The position numbers and the translations under genes are program-made. The notes under the pieces were generated by a model that was not told where the DNA came from, ran no database searches, and worked only from the letters and a program-made list of their open reading frames with translations. Below, one piece after another: positions 1-5,962 of a stretch of 8,971 bases of DNA. The first letter of the stretch is position 1. Each line of letters begins with the position of its first letter. Origin of the DNA: Christensenellaceae bacterium. Its GTDB lineage: Bacteria > Bacillota > Clostridia > Christensenellales > SZUA-584. The stretch is from NCBI GenBank assembly GCA_012719815.1, contig JAAXZP010000041.1, positions 1-8,971 on the forward strand, given 5' to 3'.

Positions 1-1
1 G

Positions 2-385
2 GAATGCAGGAAGCTGGGCGGATGCGATACCGGCGACGCCAAAATAACAGGCGCGTACAACCTGCCCTGCCGATACGTCATCCATACCGTGGGCCCGGTG
101 TGGCGCGGCGGCACCCATGACGAAGAAAAGTTACTGGCATCGTGCTATACGCAAAGCCTGCGCCTTGCCAAAGAAAACGGTATCAAGCGCATCGCGTTCC
201 CTTCCATCTCCACCGGCGCGTACCGTTTTCCGGTCAAACTGGCGGCAAAAGTTGCGGTACAGGCAGTGCGCGATTTCCTGAAAGAGAATCCGGGCTCTTT
301 TGATCTGGTGGAGTGGGTATTGTTCGATGATGAAACCTTCCGGATATACGACGGAGAGATAAAAAATACCACGCCCAAAGGCTGA
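2..385 (+). CDS. Macro-domain protein, O-acetyl-ADP-ribose deacetylase-like (5' end outside window)
   Basis: Open from the left edge, so only the C-terminal 127 residues are visible; an internal ATG at 89 is not the real start. The visible part begins with the macro-domain stretch LGGCDTGDAKITGAYNLP, continues with VIHTVGPVW, and later has IAFPSISTGAYRFP, the phosphate-binding loop region that contacts ADP-ribose. This matches the YmdB/MacroD-type family, which binds ADP-ribose and removes O-acetyl or mono-ADP-ribosyl groups in the cytoplasm. Such proteins are usually about 170-180 residues, so roughly 45-50 N-terminal residues, including the conserved Asn region, lie outside the window. The gene ends convergently with tRNA-Gly, with a hairpin at 404-430 between them. 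Family assignment is firm; the exact substrate is not visible. Confidence 0.88.
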   Translation, partial: ECRKLGGCDTGDAKITGAYNLPCRYVIHTVGPVWRGGTHDEEKLLASCYTQSLRLAKENGIKRIAFPSISTGAYRFPVKLAAKVAVQAVRDFLKENPGSFDLVEWVLFDDETFRIYDGEIKNTTPKG

Positions 386-430
386 AAAACCGTAAAAACA
401 AACCGGGCGCCGTTTTCAAAACAGCGCCCG
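386..430 (-). terminator. Rho-independent terminator of tRNA-Gly, possibly bidirectional
   Basis: The arms CGGGCGC (404-410) and GCGCCCG (424-430) pair perfectly, and the stem continues inward with GTTTT/AAAAC after a C/A mismatch. Read on the minus strand, the stem is followed by a T-rich run (GTTTGTTTTTACGGTTTTT). It therefore ends tRNA-Gly transcription. On the plus strand the hairpin lacks a T tract, but it may still slow transcription from the macro-domain gene. Confidence 0.75.
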
Positions 431-434
431 CCAT

Positions 435-508
435 TGGAGCGGGTGATGGGAATCGAACCCACGTAACCAGCTTGGGAAGCTGGCACTCTACCATTGAGTT
501 ACACCCGC
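435..508 (-). tRNA. tRNA-Gly(CCC), CCA encoded
   Basis: Full cloverleaf on the minus strand. The acceptor arms GCGGGTG (508-502) and CACCCGC (445-439) pair perfectly. The D arm is ACTC/GAGT, the anticodon arm is CCAGC/GCTGG around the loop TTCCCAA, and the T arm carries TTCGATT. The anticodon is CCC, which reads the glycine codon GGG. The discriminator is T at 438 and the terminal CCA is encoded at 437-435. The body is 71 nucleotides without CCA. A promoter lies directly upstream and a terminator directly downstream, so it is a single-gene transcript. Confidence 0.96.
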
Positions 509-519
509 GGACGGGAAGT

Positions 520-548
520 ATTATAACACAAACTCTGTTTTTTGCCTA
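520..548 (-). promoter_or_regulatory. Promoter of tRNA-Gly
   Basis: Minus strand: TAGGCA (-35, 548-543), a 17-base spacer, then a perfect TATAAT (-10, 525-520). The predicted start is about 5 bases before the mature tRNA, as expected for a short 5' leader removed by RNase P. Confidence 0.75.
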
Positions 549-616
549 CATGAAAAATTAATAAAATTTAGCCACCAGTGATGCCGTTTTCCCATCCGCG
601 GGCAATACAATCCCAA

Positions 617-874
617 TTATTGCCTGTTTATCGTCTGCTTATACAGCTGGTTGGCAAACACCGTCACGCCGGCCACCAGAACACCCTGCAATATGCCGCT
701 CAGCTTCATGCCGGACAGGAAGAACGCACCGATCATGCCCAGCCCTGTGAGTATCCAGGGAATCAACCAATCGGGTACCTTGGGTGTCCGTTTCAGAAAA
801 ATGCCGATCACATAGAGCACCGGTACCAGGATATACGCTTCCTGTATGATGTAGTCCATCAGGTTCATGTCCAT
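617..874 (-). CDS. Small holin-like membrane protein (clostridial phage-holin family)
   Basis: An 85-residue protein with three hydrophobic segments, at about residues 13-28, 37-54 and 58-74. A short charged turn, KRTPKVPDW, separates the first two. The C-terminus is polar (KQTINRQ). The pattern, with a PVLYVIG start and QGVLVAG near the end, resembles the short 'phage holin family protein' group common in Clostridia (Hol44-like), which make membrane lesions that release endolysins. An in-frame ATG at 910 would add 12 residues, but GGAGG at 888-884 sits 9 bases before the ATG at 874, so that start is preferred. No endolysin, tail or integrase gene is nearby, so it may be a domesticated holin or a phage remnant. 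No good -35 was found upstream. Function is by family resemblance only. Confidence 0.75.
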   Translation of the reverse strand: MDMNLMDYIIQEAYILVPVLYVIGIFLKRTPKVPDWLIPWILTGLGMIGAFFLSGMKLSGILQGVLVAGVTVFANQLYKQTINRQ

Positions 875-919
875 CCAGATAATCCTCCTTCCAGTCCGGC
901 GAAACCACACTGAGCGCTG

Positions 920-934
920 CCCGGCTGCGCCGGG
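920..934. repeat. GC-rich inverted repeat in the 5' region of the holin gene
   Basis: CCCGGC, a three-base TGC loop, then GCCGGG, a perfect 6-bp hairpin. It lies 45 bases upstream of the holin start, between divergent genes. No T tract follows on either strand, so it is not a typical terminator. In the holin mRNA it would be a 5' UTR hairpin. Its role is unknown. Confidence 0.45.
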
Positions 935-1000
935 GCTATGACCACCCTTTGATCCAATATAATAAATATGCGGGCAAAACGGCCTCTAGTCATTTTTATC

Positions 1001-1029
1001 GACAATTACCGCTAGCAATCCGTATTGTC
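1001..1029. promoter_or_regulatory. Possible operator: inverted repeat over the XRE promoter
   Basis: GACAAT (1001-1006) and ATTGTC (1024-1029) form a 6-bp inverted repeat with a 17-base gap. The right arm overlaps the -35 box TTGTCA of the regulator gene. This geometry would suit autorepression by the XRE protein encoded just downstream. Six bases is short enough to occur by chance. Confidence 0.3.
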
Positions 1030-1053
1030 ATATCATGGTTTCAGTGCTAAAAT
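1025..1053 (+). promoter_or_regulatory. Promoter of the XRE-MBL group
   Basis: TTGTCA (1025-1030), a 17-base spacer, then TAAAAT (1048-1053), preceded by TG at -15/-14 (TGcTAAAAT). Each box matches the sigma-A consensus at 5 of 6 positions. It precedes the GGAGGG ribosome binding site at 1064-1069. Confidence 0.7.
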
Positions 1054-1080
1054 TAAATTATCTGGAGGGCAAACGCCTGC

Positions 1081-1455
1081 ATGGAAACTCATATCGGCGA
1101 AAAAATCATCCGAAAACGCAAAGAGCTTGGCCTGACCCAAAGCGAGCTGGCAAAAAGGGCCGGCATTGCGCAGTCCACGTTGTCCAACATCGAAAAAGGC
1201 AAGCAGCGGCCCCAGTTCGACACCATATCGGCTATCTGCCGGGTGCTGGGCCTTAGCCTTCTGGAGCTGCTGACATATGAAGAGCAGCCGTCCCGCATCC
1301 GGTTCTTTGAAGAAGTCTTCCAGAGCGGCGCTTCCGGCGAGGCGCCGGAGGCCAGCATGGCATCACGTCTTGCGGATTTCGACCGCTATCTTTATGATCT
1401 CTTTATTGCCCAGGTCAGAGTTTCGAACCATCCTGTCGGCGCAGGCGTCGGCTAA
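1081..1455 (+). CDS. XRE-family helix-turn-helix transcriptional regulator
   Basis: A 124-residue DNA-binding protein. Residues 5-65 form a Cro/CI-type HTH. The LTQSELAKRAGIAQSTLSNIEKGKQRP stretch is split here as LTQSELAKRAGI (about 18-29), holding the second helix and turn, and AQSTLSNIEKGKQRP (30-44), holding the recognition helix. The domain ends in VLGLSLLELL, as usual for this family. Residues 66-124 are a variable tail with an acidic, aromatic-rich part (LADFDRYLYDLF) and no recognised domain. The start is set by GGAGGG at 1064-1069. The MBL-fold gene follows after 62 bases in the same direction with no terminator between them, so they are probably co-transcribed. An inverted repeat over the promoter hints at autoregulation. 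The effector and targets cannot be told from sequence. Confidence 0.9.
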   Translation: METHIGEKIIRKRKELGLTQSELAKRAGIAQSTLSNIEKGKQRPQFDTISAICRVLGLSLLELLTYEEQPSRIRFFEEVFQSGASGEAPEASMASRLADFDRYLYDLFIAQVRVSNHPVGAGVG

Positions 1456-1517
1456 GGCCGTAAAGACAAACCGGCAAATTGCATGAGTTATCGGGGGAAA
1501 CAAAGCAGGAGAACGAA

Positions 1518-2351
1518 ATGAAAATTTATGTCTTAATAGAAGACAGCAAGCCCAAAGGTTCGGCGTTCATCGCCGAGTCTGGACTGTGTCTTTATTTCGT
1601 CTATCAGGGTAAGCGCATACTTTTTGACACCGGCGCGTCGGACGCTTTCATCTACAACGCCACGCTGCTCGGCATCGACCTGCTAAAAGTAGACATGTGC
1701 ATACTCTCCCATGCCCACGAAGGTCACACGGGCGGGCTCGCCTATTTCCTTGGCATCAACAAAGACGCCCCGGTGTACATGAAGAGCGCGGCGCGCGGCG
1801 AATTCTACATCCGCCGCCTGACCAAACTGGAATACGCCGGCATGGACAGGTCGCTGCTGGAGAAATATCCGGACCGGTTCCGCTTTATTGATGACGACGT
1901 CGAGATACTGGACGGCCTGTATCTCTCGGGCGTCCAGAAACACCGCAAACCCCCGCTGTTCGCGTCGATGATGTACGAGAAGCGCGGCGACGCGCTGGTC
2001 CGCGACGATCTGTCGCAGGAGCTGTTCCTCGCCATGCGCGGCGACGAGGGCGTCACCGTTATCAACGGCTGTTCCCACAACGGCCTCATAAACGTGCTGA
2101 TGACGGCGGAAGAAAAATACGGCCCGGTTTCGGCGGTGGTGGGCGGTTTCCATTTGAGCAGTGCCCGCCGGTCGGGGATACCGGCTTTCCAGGAGCCTGC
2201 CGGCGAAACCGCAGCCATCATCCGCTACATCAACCAGAAGAAGATCAAAAAGGTCTACACCGGGCACTGCACCGGCGAGAAATCGCTGGAAAAGCTGGAG
2301 ATGATGGCGCGGGTCAAAAGAATACAGTCAGGAGACGTTATCCAAGTATAG
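1518..2351 (+). CDS. Metallo-beta-lactamase-fold protein, DHPS-like (RFA-P synthase-like) subfamily
   Basis: A 277-residue MBL-fold protein. The start at 1518 is chosen because AGGAGA (1507-1512) precedes it at good spacing; an upstream in-frame ATG at 1479 lacks such a site. The N-terminal strand region reads ILFDTGAS, then the metal motif SHAHEGHTGG (H65, H67, H70). Later metal-site regions are GCSHNG (H187), VGGFHL (H212) and TGHCTG (H250). The GCSH, GGFH and TGHC set is typical of the family annotated as 7,8-dihydropterin-6-yl-methyl-4-(beta-D-ribofuranosyl)aminobenzene-5'-phosphate synthase-like MBL hydrolases; in bacteria the true substrate is mostly unknown. The usual HxHxDH aspartate is replaced by Gly69, while the histidines remain. 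The gene ends directly against the next ATG, so the two are probably coupled. Enzyme activity is uncertain. Confidence 0.88.
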   Translation: MKIYVLIEDSKPKGSAFIAESGLCLYFVYQGKRILFDTGASDAFIYNATLLGIDLLKVDMCILSHAHEGHTGGLAYFLGINKDAPVYMKSAARGEFYIRRLTKLEYAGMDRSLLEKYPDRFRFIDDDVEILDGLYLSGVQKHRKPPLFASMMYEKRGDALVRDDLSQELFLAMRGDEGVTVINGCSHNGLINVLMTAEEKYGPVSAVVGGFHLSSARRSGIPAFQEPAGETAAIIRYINQKKIKKVYTGHCTGEKSLEKLEMMARVKRIQSGDVIQV

Positions 2352-2615
2352 ATGGATAGGGATAAACAGCGCATCGCGGATATGCTGGCCGGTATGCAGT
2401 TCGGGCGCAAAGCTCCGCCGTCCAGGCAGGATAAGGCGGCGTACGCGGCATTGGAAGCCGGCGTCGCCGATGTATTAAAGGATCTTAAGAAGTTGCACCT
2501 TCGGCTGTGGCATGCGATATCCCGGCGAGAATATCACAGCCTGTCGCTTAATGAAGTGCGCCTTGAGCTTCAGTCCATCCAGGCGCGCATCAGCAGCCTG
2601 ACGCAGGAAGAATAA
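2352..2615 (+). CDS. Hypothetical protein of 87 residues, coupled to the MBL gene
   Basis: I do not recognise this protein. The ATG directly follows the TAG stop of the MBL-fold gene, with no overlap and no gap. The nearest Shine-Dalgarno-like sequence (AGGAG, about 2330-2334) is 17 bases away, which favours translation by re-initiating ribosomes. The protein is soluble and probably all-helical. It has a basic N-terminal third (MDRDKQRIADMLAGM...), a central DVLKDLKKLHLRLWHAI segment and a C-terminal stretch ELQSIQARISSL that could form an amphipathic helix or short coiled coil. There is no signal peptide, membrane segment or Cys/His metal motif. Tight coupling suggests it works with the MBL protein. 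Coding status is supported by position and lack of a competing gene, not by a known family. Confidence 0.65.
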   Translation: MDRDKQRIADMLAGMQFGRKAPPSRQDKAAYAALEAGVADVLKDLKKLHLRLWHAISRREYHSLSLNEVRLELQSIQARISSLTQEE

Positions 2616-2620
2616 TACCA

Positions 2621-2676
2621 CGGCGCAGGGAAAAGGCTTCCCGAAAGGAAGCCTAATATAGTCCGTATACGCGCCG
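2621..2676 (-). terminator. Terminator of the cupin gene (nested inverted repeats)
   Basis: AGGCTTCC (2634-2641) and GGAAGCCT (2647-2654) pair perfectly over 8 bp with a 5-base loop. On the minus strand the stem is followed by TTTTCCC, so it serves the cupin gene. On the plus strand AATATA follows, which is a poor terminator for the 87-residue gene. A second pair, CGGCGC (2621-2626) and GCGCCG (2671-2676), flanks the hairpin and could form an outer stem. Confidence 0.65.
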
Positions 2677-2693
2677 CCTGTTAATCCAACTCG

Positions 2694-3041
2694 TTAATCC
2701 AATATGATAGCCGCGACGATTTTGAGCGTTTCGTCGTTTTCGTTGGACACCGCGTGGAACGAGCCGCTGGGGCATATGTGGCAGTCGCCCTTGCGGAACG
2801 GACGGATGATGCCATTGTCATTGAGGATGCCTTCGCCTTCCACCACGTAATAAATCTCCGACTCGTTCTTGTGCTCATGACGGCCTATGCTGCAGCCCTT
2901 GTCGAGACACATCAGTGCAAACATCCGCGTTTTTTCCGGCAGATCTTCTTTGGGTACCAGGTGTACAATTTCCGTCGTCCCAAACCCGTCGCGCAGTCGA
3001 ACCCGAGGTTCTACTTTCATCTCTTCAGGTTTGTAAAACAT
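2694..3041 (-). CDS. Single-domain cupin protein
   Basis: A 115-residue small beta-barrel protein of the cupin_2 type. Cupin motif 1 is visible as GRHEHKNESEIYYVVEGEG, giving two His and a Glu as likely metal ligands (HxHxxxxxE spacing). Motif 2 is GDCHICPSGSFHAVSN, with the last ligand His. The length is typical for a one-domain cupin. AAGGAG lies 7-8 bases before the ATG. It is read in the same direction as hom, 66 bases downstream of it, with AT-rich promoter-like sequence between; it may be partly co-transcribed with that operon. A terminator follows. Cupins of this size include sugar isomerases, dioxygenases and ligand sensors, and nothing here picks one. The surface has many charged residues and no secretion signal. 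Confidence 0.88.
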   Translation of the reverse strand: MFYKPEEMKVEPRVRLRDGFGTTEIVHLVPKEDLPEKTRMFALMCLDKGCSIGRHEHKNESEIYYVVEGEGILNDNGIIRPFRKGDCHICPSGSFHAVSNENDETLKIVAAIILD

Positions 3042-3060
3042 AACCTTTCTCCTTCTTCCT

Positions 3061-3100
3061 ATTATATTTGTTTTATAATTGTATAATATATACGCATAAA
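3061..3100 (-). promoter_or_regulatory. Possible promoter of the cupin gene
   Basis: The 66 bases between hom and the cupin gene are very AT-rich. Minus-strand candidates are TTTATG (3100-3095) with a 17-base spacer and TATAAA (3077-3072), and a perfect TATAAT at 3066-3061 that lacks a good -35 partner. One of these probably drives the cupin gene, but which one is not decided by sequence. Confidence 0.4.
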
Positions 3101-3115
3101 GCTTTCTTCAGCTTT
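3098..3115 (-). terminator. Weak hairpin at the hom stop codon
   Basis: AAAGCT and AGCTTT form a 6-bp stem with a 6-base loop that includes the hom TGA stop. Only a short T run follows. It may be a weak terminator that lets some transcription reach the cupin gene. Confidence 0.25.
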
Positions 3116-4379
3116 CCACCCGGATCATGCTTGCGACGCTGATCACCTCAGGGATATAGGAGATATCGTCCACCGCGCGCTTCACGGAGATCTCCTTGGC
3201 CTTGTGCGTCACGAATATCAGCGGCACATGCTCGCCGCTTCGCCCTTTCTGCATCACAGTGGCCACGCTCACATTGTGCTGCCCCAGAACGCTTGCGATC
3301 TTGGCCAGCACGCCGGGTTCGTCCTTCACGATAAAGCGCAGGAAAAACTCGCTCTCCCAGTTGTTCTCGAACGACAGCTCGTCGGATACCCGGTCCTCGT
3401 TGTAGAACGTGGTATACCGGTGCTTGTCGCGGCCCGCCGCATACACCACGTCGGACACCACCGCGCTGGCCGTGGGCATATCGCCGGCGCCCCGCCCATA
3501 CAGCATGATGTCGTCCACGATGTTGCCGTGCAGGTAGATGGCGTTGAAAGAGCCGCGCACCGAAGCCAAAGGATGCGTTTTGGGAATCATCGTGGGATGC
3601 ACGCGCGCCTCCACCGTCTTGCCGCGCTTCTTGCCGATGGCCAAAAGCTTTACCGAATAGCCCAGCTCGTCCGCGTAGGCGATATCCTCCTGCGTGATGC
3701 CGGTGATGCCTTCGCGGTAGATATACTCCACCGGTACGCGCGCGTGGAACGCCATGGACGACAGTATCGACAGCTTGTACATCGCGTCATAGCCTTCCAC
3801 GTCGTTCTTGGGATTGGCTTCCGCAAAGCCCAGCTGCTGCGCCTCCTTCAGCACAGTCTCGTAACTCGCCCTGTCCTGCTCCATCTTGGAGAGTATATAG
3901 TTGGTCGTGCCGTTGATGATGCCCATCACCGACGTGATCTCGTTGGCCTGCAGGCTGTCCCATATGGTGCGCAGTATCGGTATGCCGCCGCCCACGCTCG
4001 CTTCGAAATACAGCCCCGCGCCGCTCGCCTTCGCAGCGGCGTTCAGCTCCGGCCAGAAGCGCGCCAGCAGTTCCTTGTTGGCCGTCACCACCGTTTTGCC
4101 CGCGCTGAGCGCCGCCAGCACAAAATCCTTCGCAGGGCTGACGCCGCCGATCAGCTCGATGACGATATCGATATCCGGGTCGGCCGCGATATCCCTGTAA
4201 AAATCCTGGACCTTGAGTTCCTCGGGGATTTCGATGGCATAATGCAGTGCCAGCACCTTCTTTATGTTGAGCGAAATGCCTTCCTTGTGCTCGATGTTGG
4301 CCTTTTGCATCGCGATGGTCTTATACACGCCGGAACCGACCGTGCCCAGACCGATCAGCGCGATATTGACGTTTTTCAT
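3108..4379 (-). CDS. hom: Homoserine dehydrogenase with C-terminal ACT domain
   Basis: A 423-residue cytoplasmic enzyme that reduces aspartate-4-semialdehyde to homoserine with NAD(P)H, the branch step to threonine and methionine. Residues 1-100 form the Rossmann domain with GLGTVG (G10, G12, G15). TANKELLA follows, with K102 near the active site. The family signature runs from A180 to K202: AQQLGFAEANP, then NDVEGYDAMYK, with D198 and the catalytic-type K202. Residues about 345-420 are an ACT domain (FFLRFIVKDEPGVLAKIASVL), usually the site of feedback control by threonine. Length is normal for the Firmicute form. The ATG overlaps the coaX stop as ATGA, and GGGGAG precedes it. It is the last gene of the panT-coaX-hom group. 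No thrB, thrC or aspartokinase gene is in view. Confidence 0.97.
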   Translation of the reverse strand: MKNVNIALIGLGTVGSGVYKTIAMQKANIEHKEGISLNIKKVLALHYAIEIPEELKVQDFYRDIAADPDIDIVIELIGGVSPAKDFVLAALSAGKTVVTANKELLARFWPELNAAAKASGAGLYFEASVGGGIPILRTIWDSLQANEITSVMGIINGTTNYILSKMEQDRASYETVLKEAQQLGFAEANPKNDVEGYDAMYKLSILSSMAFHARVPVEYIYREGITGITQEDIAYADELGYSVKLLAIGKKRGKTVEARVHPTMIPKTHPLASVRGSFNAIYLHGNIVDDIMLYGRGAGDMPTASAVVSDVVYAAGRDKHRYTTFYNEDRVSDELSFENNWESEFFLRFIVKDEPGVLAKIASVLGQHNVSVATVMQKGRSGEHVPLIFVTHKAKEISVKRAVDDISYIPEVISVASMIRVES

Positions 4380-5167
4380 TGACTCCCCTCTATTCTCAGC
4401 CTTTTTTTGTTCTTATAATACAGTATATTAAGCCCGATCAGCGTCAGCAGGCTGTTGACCTCATCGATTTCCTGCGTCTCCTGGGCGATCACGTTGGCCA
4501 TGCCGCCCGTGGCGATCACGCGGGGGCTGCCGCCCATCTCCGCCTTCATCCGGCGGATGATGTAGTCCACCTGGCCCACATAGCCGTAAATAATGCCGGC
4601 CTGCATGCCCGCCACCGTGTTCCGCGCGATGACGGACTCGGGCTTTACCAGCTCCACGCGCGGCAGCTTGGCCGCCCCGGAAGCGAGCGCCTCCGCCGAT
4701 ATCCGGATGCCCGGGCATATGGCGCCGCCCAAAAAGTCGCCGCCTGCCGATACCGCGCCAAACGTGGTGGCCGTACCGAAATCCACGATGATGCACGGCC
4801 CGCCGTACAGCGTATACGCCGCCACTGCGCCCGCAATCCGGTCCGTCCCCAGCTCCTTGGGGTTGTCGTACAGTATGTTGATACCCGTCTTCATGCCGGG
4901 CCCCACCATCATCGCTTTCTTGCCGAAATACATGGTGAACATGTGCTGCAGCGTATAGTTGATGGACGGGATGACGGACGAGATGATGATGCCTTCCACT
5001 TCATCCGGTTTTCGCCCCAGGTGGTTGAAAAAAGCCATAATGCGGATTCCGTAGTCATCTGCGGTGCGCTCCAGCTTGGTCGCAATGCGCCAGGAATTGA
5101 CCAGCCTGTCACCGTCAAACAGGCCGCATTTGATGTTGCTGTTGCCCACGTCCAGTACAAATACCAT
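4376..5167 (-). CDS. coaX: Type III pantothenate kinase
   Basis: A 263-residue enzyme of the ASKHA fold that phosphorylates pantothenate to 4'-phosphopantothenate, the first step of coenzyme A synthesis. Visible motifs are the N-terminal phosphate loop FVLDVGNSNIKCGLF (DxGN at 6-9), IISSVIPS, NPKELGTDRIAGAVAA, IIVDFGTATTF with its conserved Asp, FLGGAICPGI, and NTVAGMQAGIIYGY. These are characteristic of CoaX rather than of the CoaA or CoaW types. GGAG precedes the ATG at about 6-7 bases. The gene lies 12 bases after the ECF S-component gene and overlaps hom by 4 bases. Type III kinases are generally not inhibited by CoA and need a monovalent cation; this is family knowledge, not seen here. 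Confidence 0.97.
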   Translation of the reverse strand: MVFVLDVGNSNIKCGLFDGDRLVNSWRIATKLERTADDYGIRIMAFFNHLGRKPDEVEGIIISSVIPSINYTLQHMFTMYFGKKAMMVGPGMKTGINILYDNPKELGTDRIAGAVAAYTLYGGPCIIVDFGTATTFGAVSAGGDFLGGAICPGIRISAEALASGAAKLPRVELVKPESVIARNTVAGMQAGIIYGYVGQVDYIIRRMKAEMGGSPRVIATGGMANVIAQETQEIDEVNSLLTLIGLNILYYKNKKRLRIEGSQ

Positions 5168-5179
5168 TAAGCTCTCCGT

Positions 5180-5842
5180 TCAGGCCGGATTCCTTTTACT
5201 TTTCTGCTTTTGTATCGCCCACACGATGGGCACACACAGCAACACGGCCACAACGGCCTCCGGCAGGCCGTTCACACCGCCCAAAAAAGCGTACAGGCCA
5301 AACAGCGTGCCCGCGGTGATCTCAAAGCCCGTCACTGCCGACATTCCGGACAAAAACCCGGCAATGTTCGCCGCTTGCGGCAAAAACAGCAGGTACAGCG
5401 CGCCCAGGAACAGCACGGTGTTGGTGACAGATCCTGCGAAAGCCGCCATCCCGGTCGCAATGCTCTGGCTGCCTTTGGACTCCCGCGCAAAAGCCTTATA
5501 AACCAGCCATGTGACCACCGGAATGACGAGCCGCGGAATGAATATGACCACCATTGTTTTGACCACGCTGATGCAGAGTATCAGCGTGCCCAGCGCGTCC
5601 GGCGCCATCGTGACGCCCAGCGCTTTCAAAAAGCTGGTGACACCGAATACAAAACCCAATACCAGTCCGGTCTTCAAGCCCTCCGTGATGGTTCCGATGA
5701 TGACCGGCAAGCACATCAGAGTCAGGCTCAGCACCGGCAGTATCGGGTTTGGAATATACCCGATGGGCGTTAATCCCAGAACGAATGTCAATACGACCAA
5801 CAGGGCAGTGATCGCCAGCTTCCTTGTTTTTCCATTATTCAT
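5180..5842 (-). CDS. panT: ECF transporter S component, probably pantothenate-specific
   Basis: A 220-residue membrane protein with about six hydrophobic segments: about residues 9-24, 34-52, 57-75, 84-116, 130-156 and 176-209. It has a positively charged tail (QKQKSKR). The N-terminal KLAITALLVVL and the segment TPIGYIPNPILPVLSLTLMCLPVIIG resemble S components of energy-coupling-factor importers. The S component binds the vitamin, and the shared EcfA/EcfA'/EcfT module (not in this window) supplies energy. GGAGG sits 5-6 bases before the ATG. The pantothenate assignment rests mainly on the position 12 bases before coaX, which would trap the imported vitamin. Biotin or other vitamin specificity cannot be excluded from the protein alone. 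A promoter lies at 5963-5991, giving a 5' UTR of about 110 bases. Confidence 0.8.
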   Translation of the reverse strand: MNNGKTRKLAITALLVVLTFVLGLTPIGYIPNPILPVLSLTLMCLPVIIGTITEGLKTGLVLGFVFGVTSFLKALGVTMAPDALGTLILCISVVKTMVVIFIPRLVIPVVTWLVYKAFARESKGSQSIATGMAAFAGSVTNTVLFLGALYLLFLPQAANIAGFLSGMSAVTGFEITAGTLFGLYAFLGGVNGLPEAVVAVLLCVPIVWAIQKQKSKRNPA

Positions 5843-5861
5843 TTTTACCTCCGTTCAGGCT

Positions 5862-5936
5862 CCACGTCATGGATGCCCGACATTGTAGTGATTTTTCAGG
5901 CTTTTCTTATGCTGCGTAGCGCTGCGCCACGTCATG
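5862..5936. repeat. Direct repeat CCACGTCATG in the panT 5' UTR
   Basis: Two exact copies of CCACGTCATG lie at 5862-5871 and 5927-5936, 65 bases apart, both inside the untranslated leader of the panT-coaX-hom mRNA. I saw no riboswitch or attenuator that I recognise in this leader. The repeats could be protein sites or chance. Confidence 0.4.
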
Positions 5937-5962
5937 CACCCGCAGGCAAAAACCCAATGAGT

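Noticed and set aside
404..508. Attachment site or integrated element at tRNA-Gly
   Set aside because: No duplicated tRNA 3' segment and no integrase gene are visible in the window.
578..913. 111-codon plus-strand frame over the holin gene
   Set aside because: The minus-strand product has three clean membrane segments and GGAGG at correct spacing; the plus-strand product is rich in His, Gln and Pro and has no such support.
1683..2267. 194-codon minus-strand frame inside the MBL gene
   Set aside because: The plus-strand frame has the MBL motifs, a ribosome binding site and operon context.
3204..4382. 392-codon open frame on the plus strand, antisense to hom
   Set aside because: It mirrors hom, which has a complete family match. 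The predicted protein is rich in His, Arg and Ala and looks like the reverse reading of GC-rich codons, with no ribosome binding site.
4379..5170. 263-codon open frame antisense to coaX
   Set aside because: Same length and place as coaX on the other strand, with no recognisable motif and no Shine-Dalgarno. It is a shadow of coaX.
5843..5962. Riboswitch or T-box in the panT-coaX-hom leader
   Set aside because: I looked for a T-box core, a terminator/antiterminator pair and the bulged-A hairpins of the pan RNA motif. None was clear; only direct repeats were seen.
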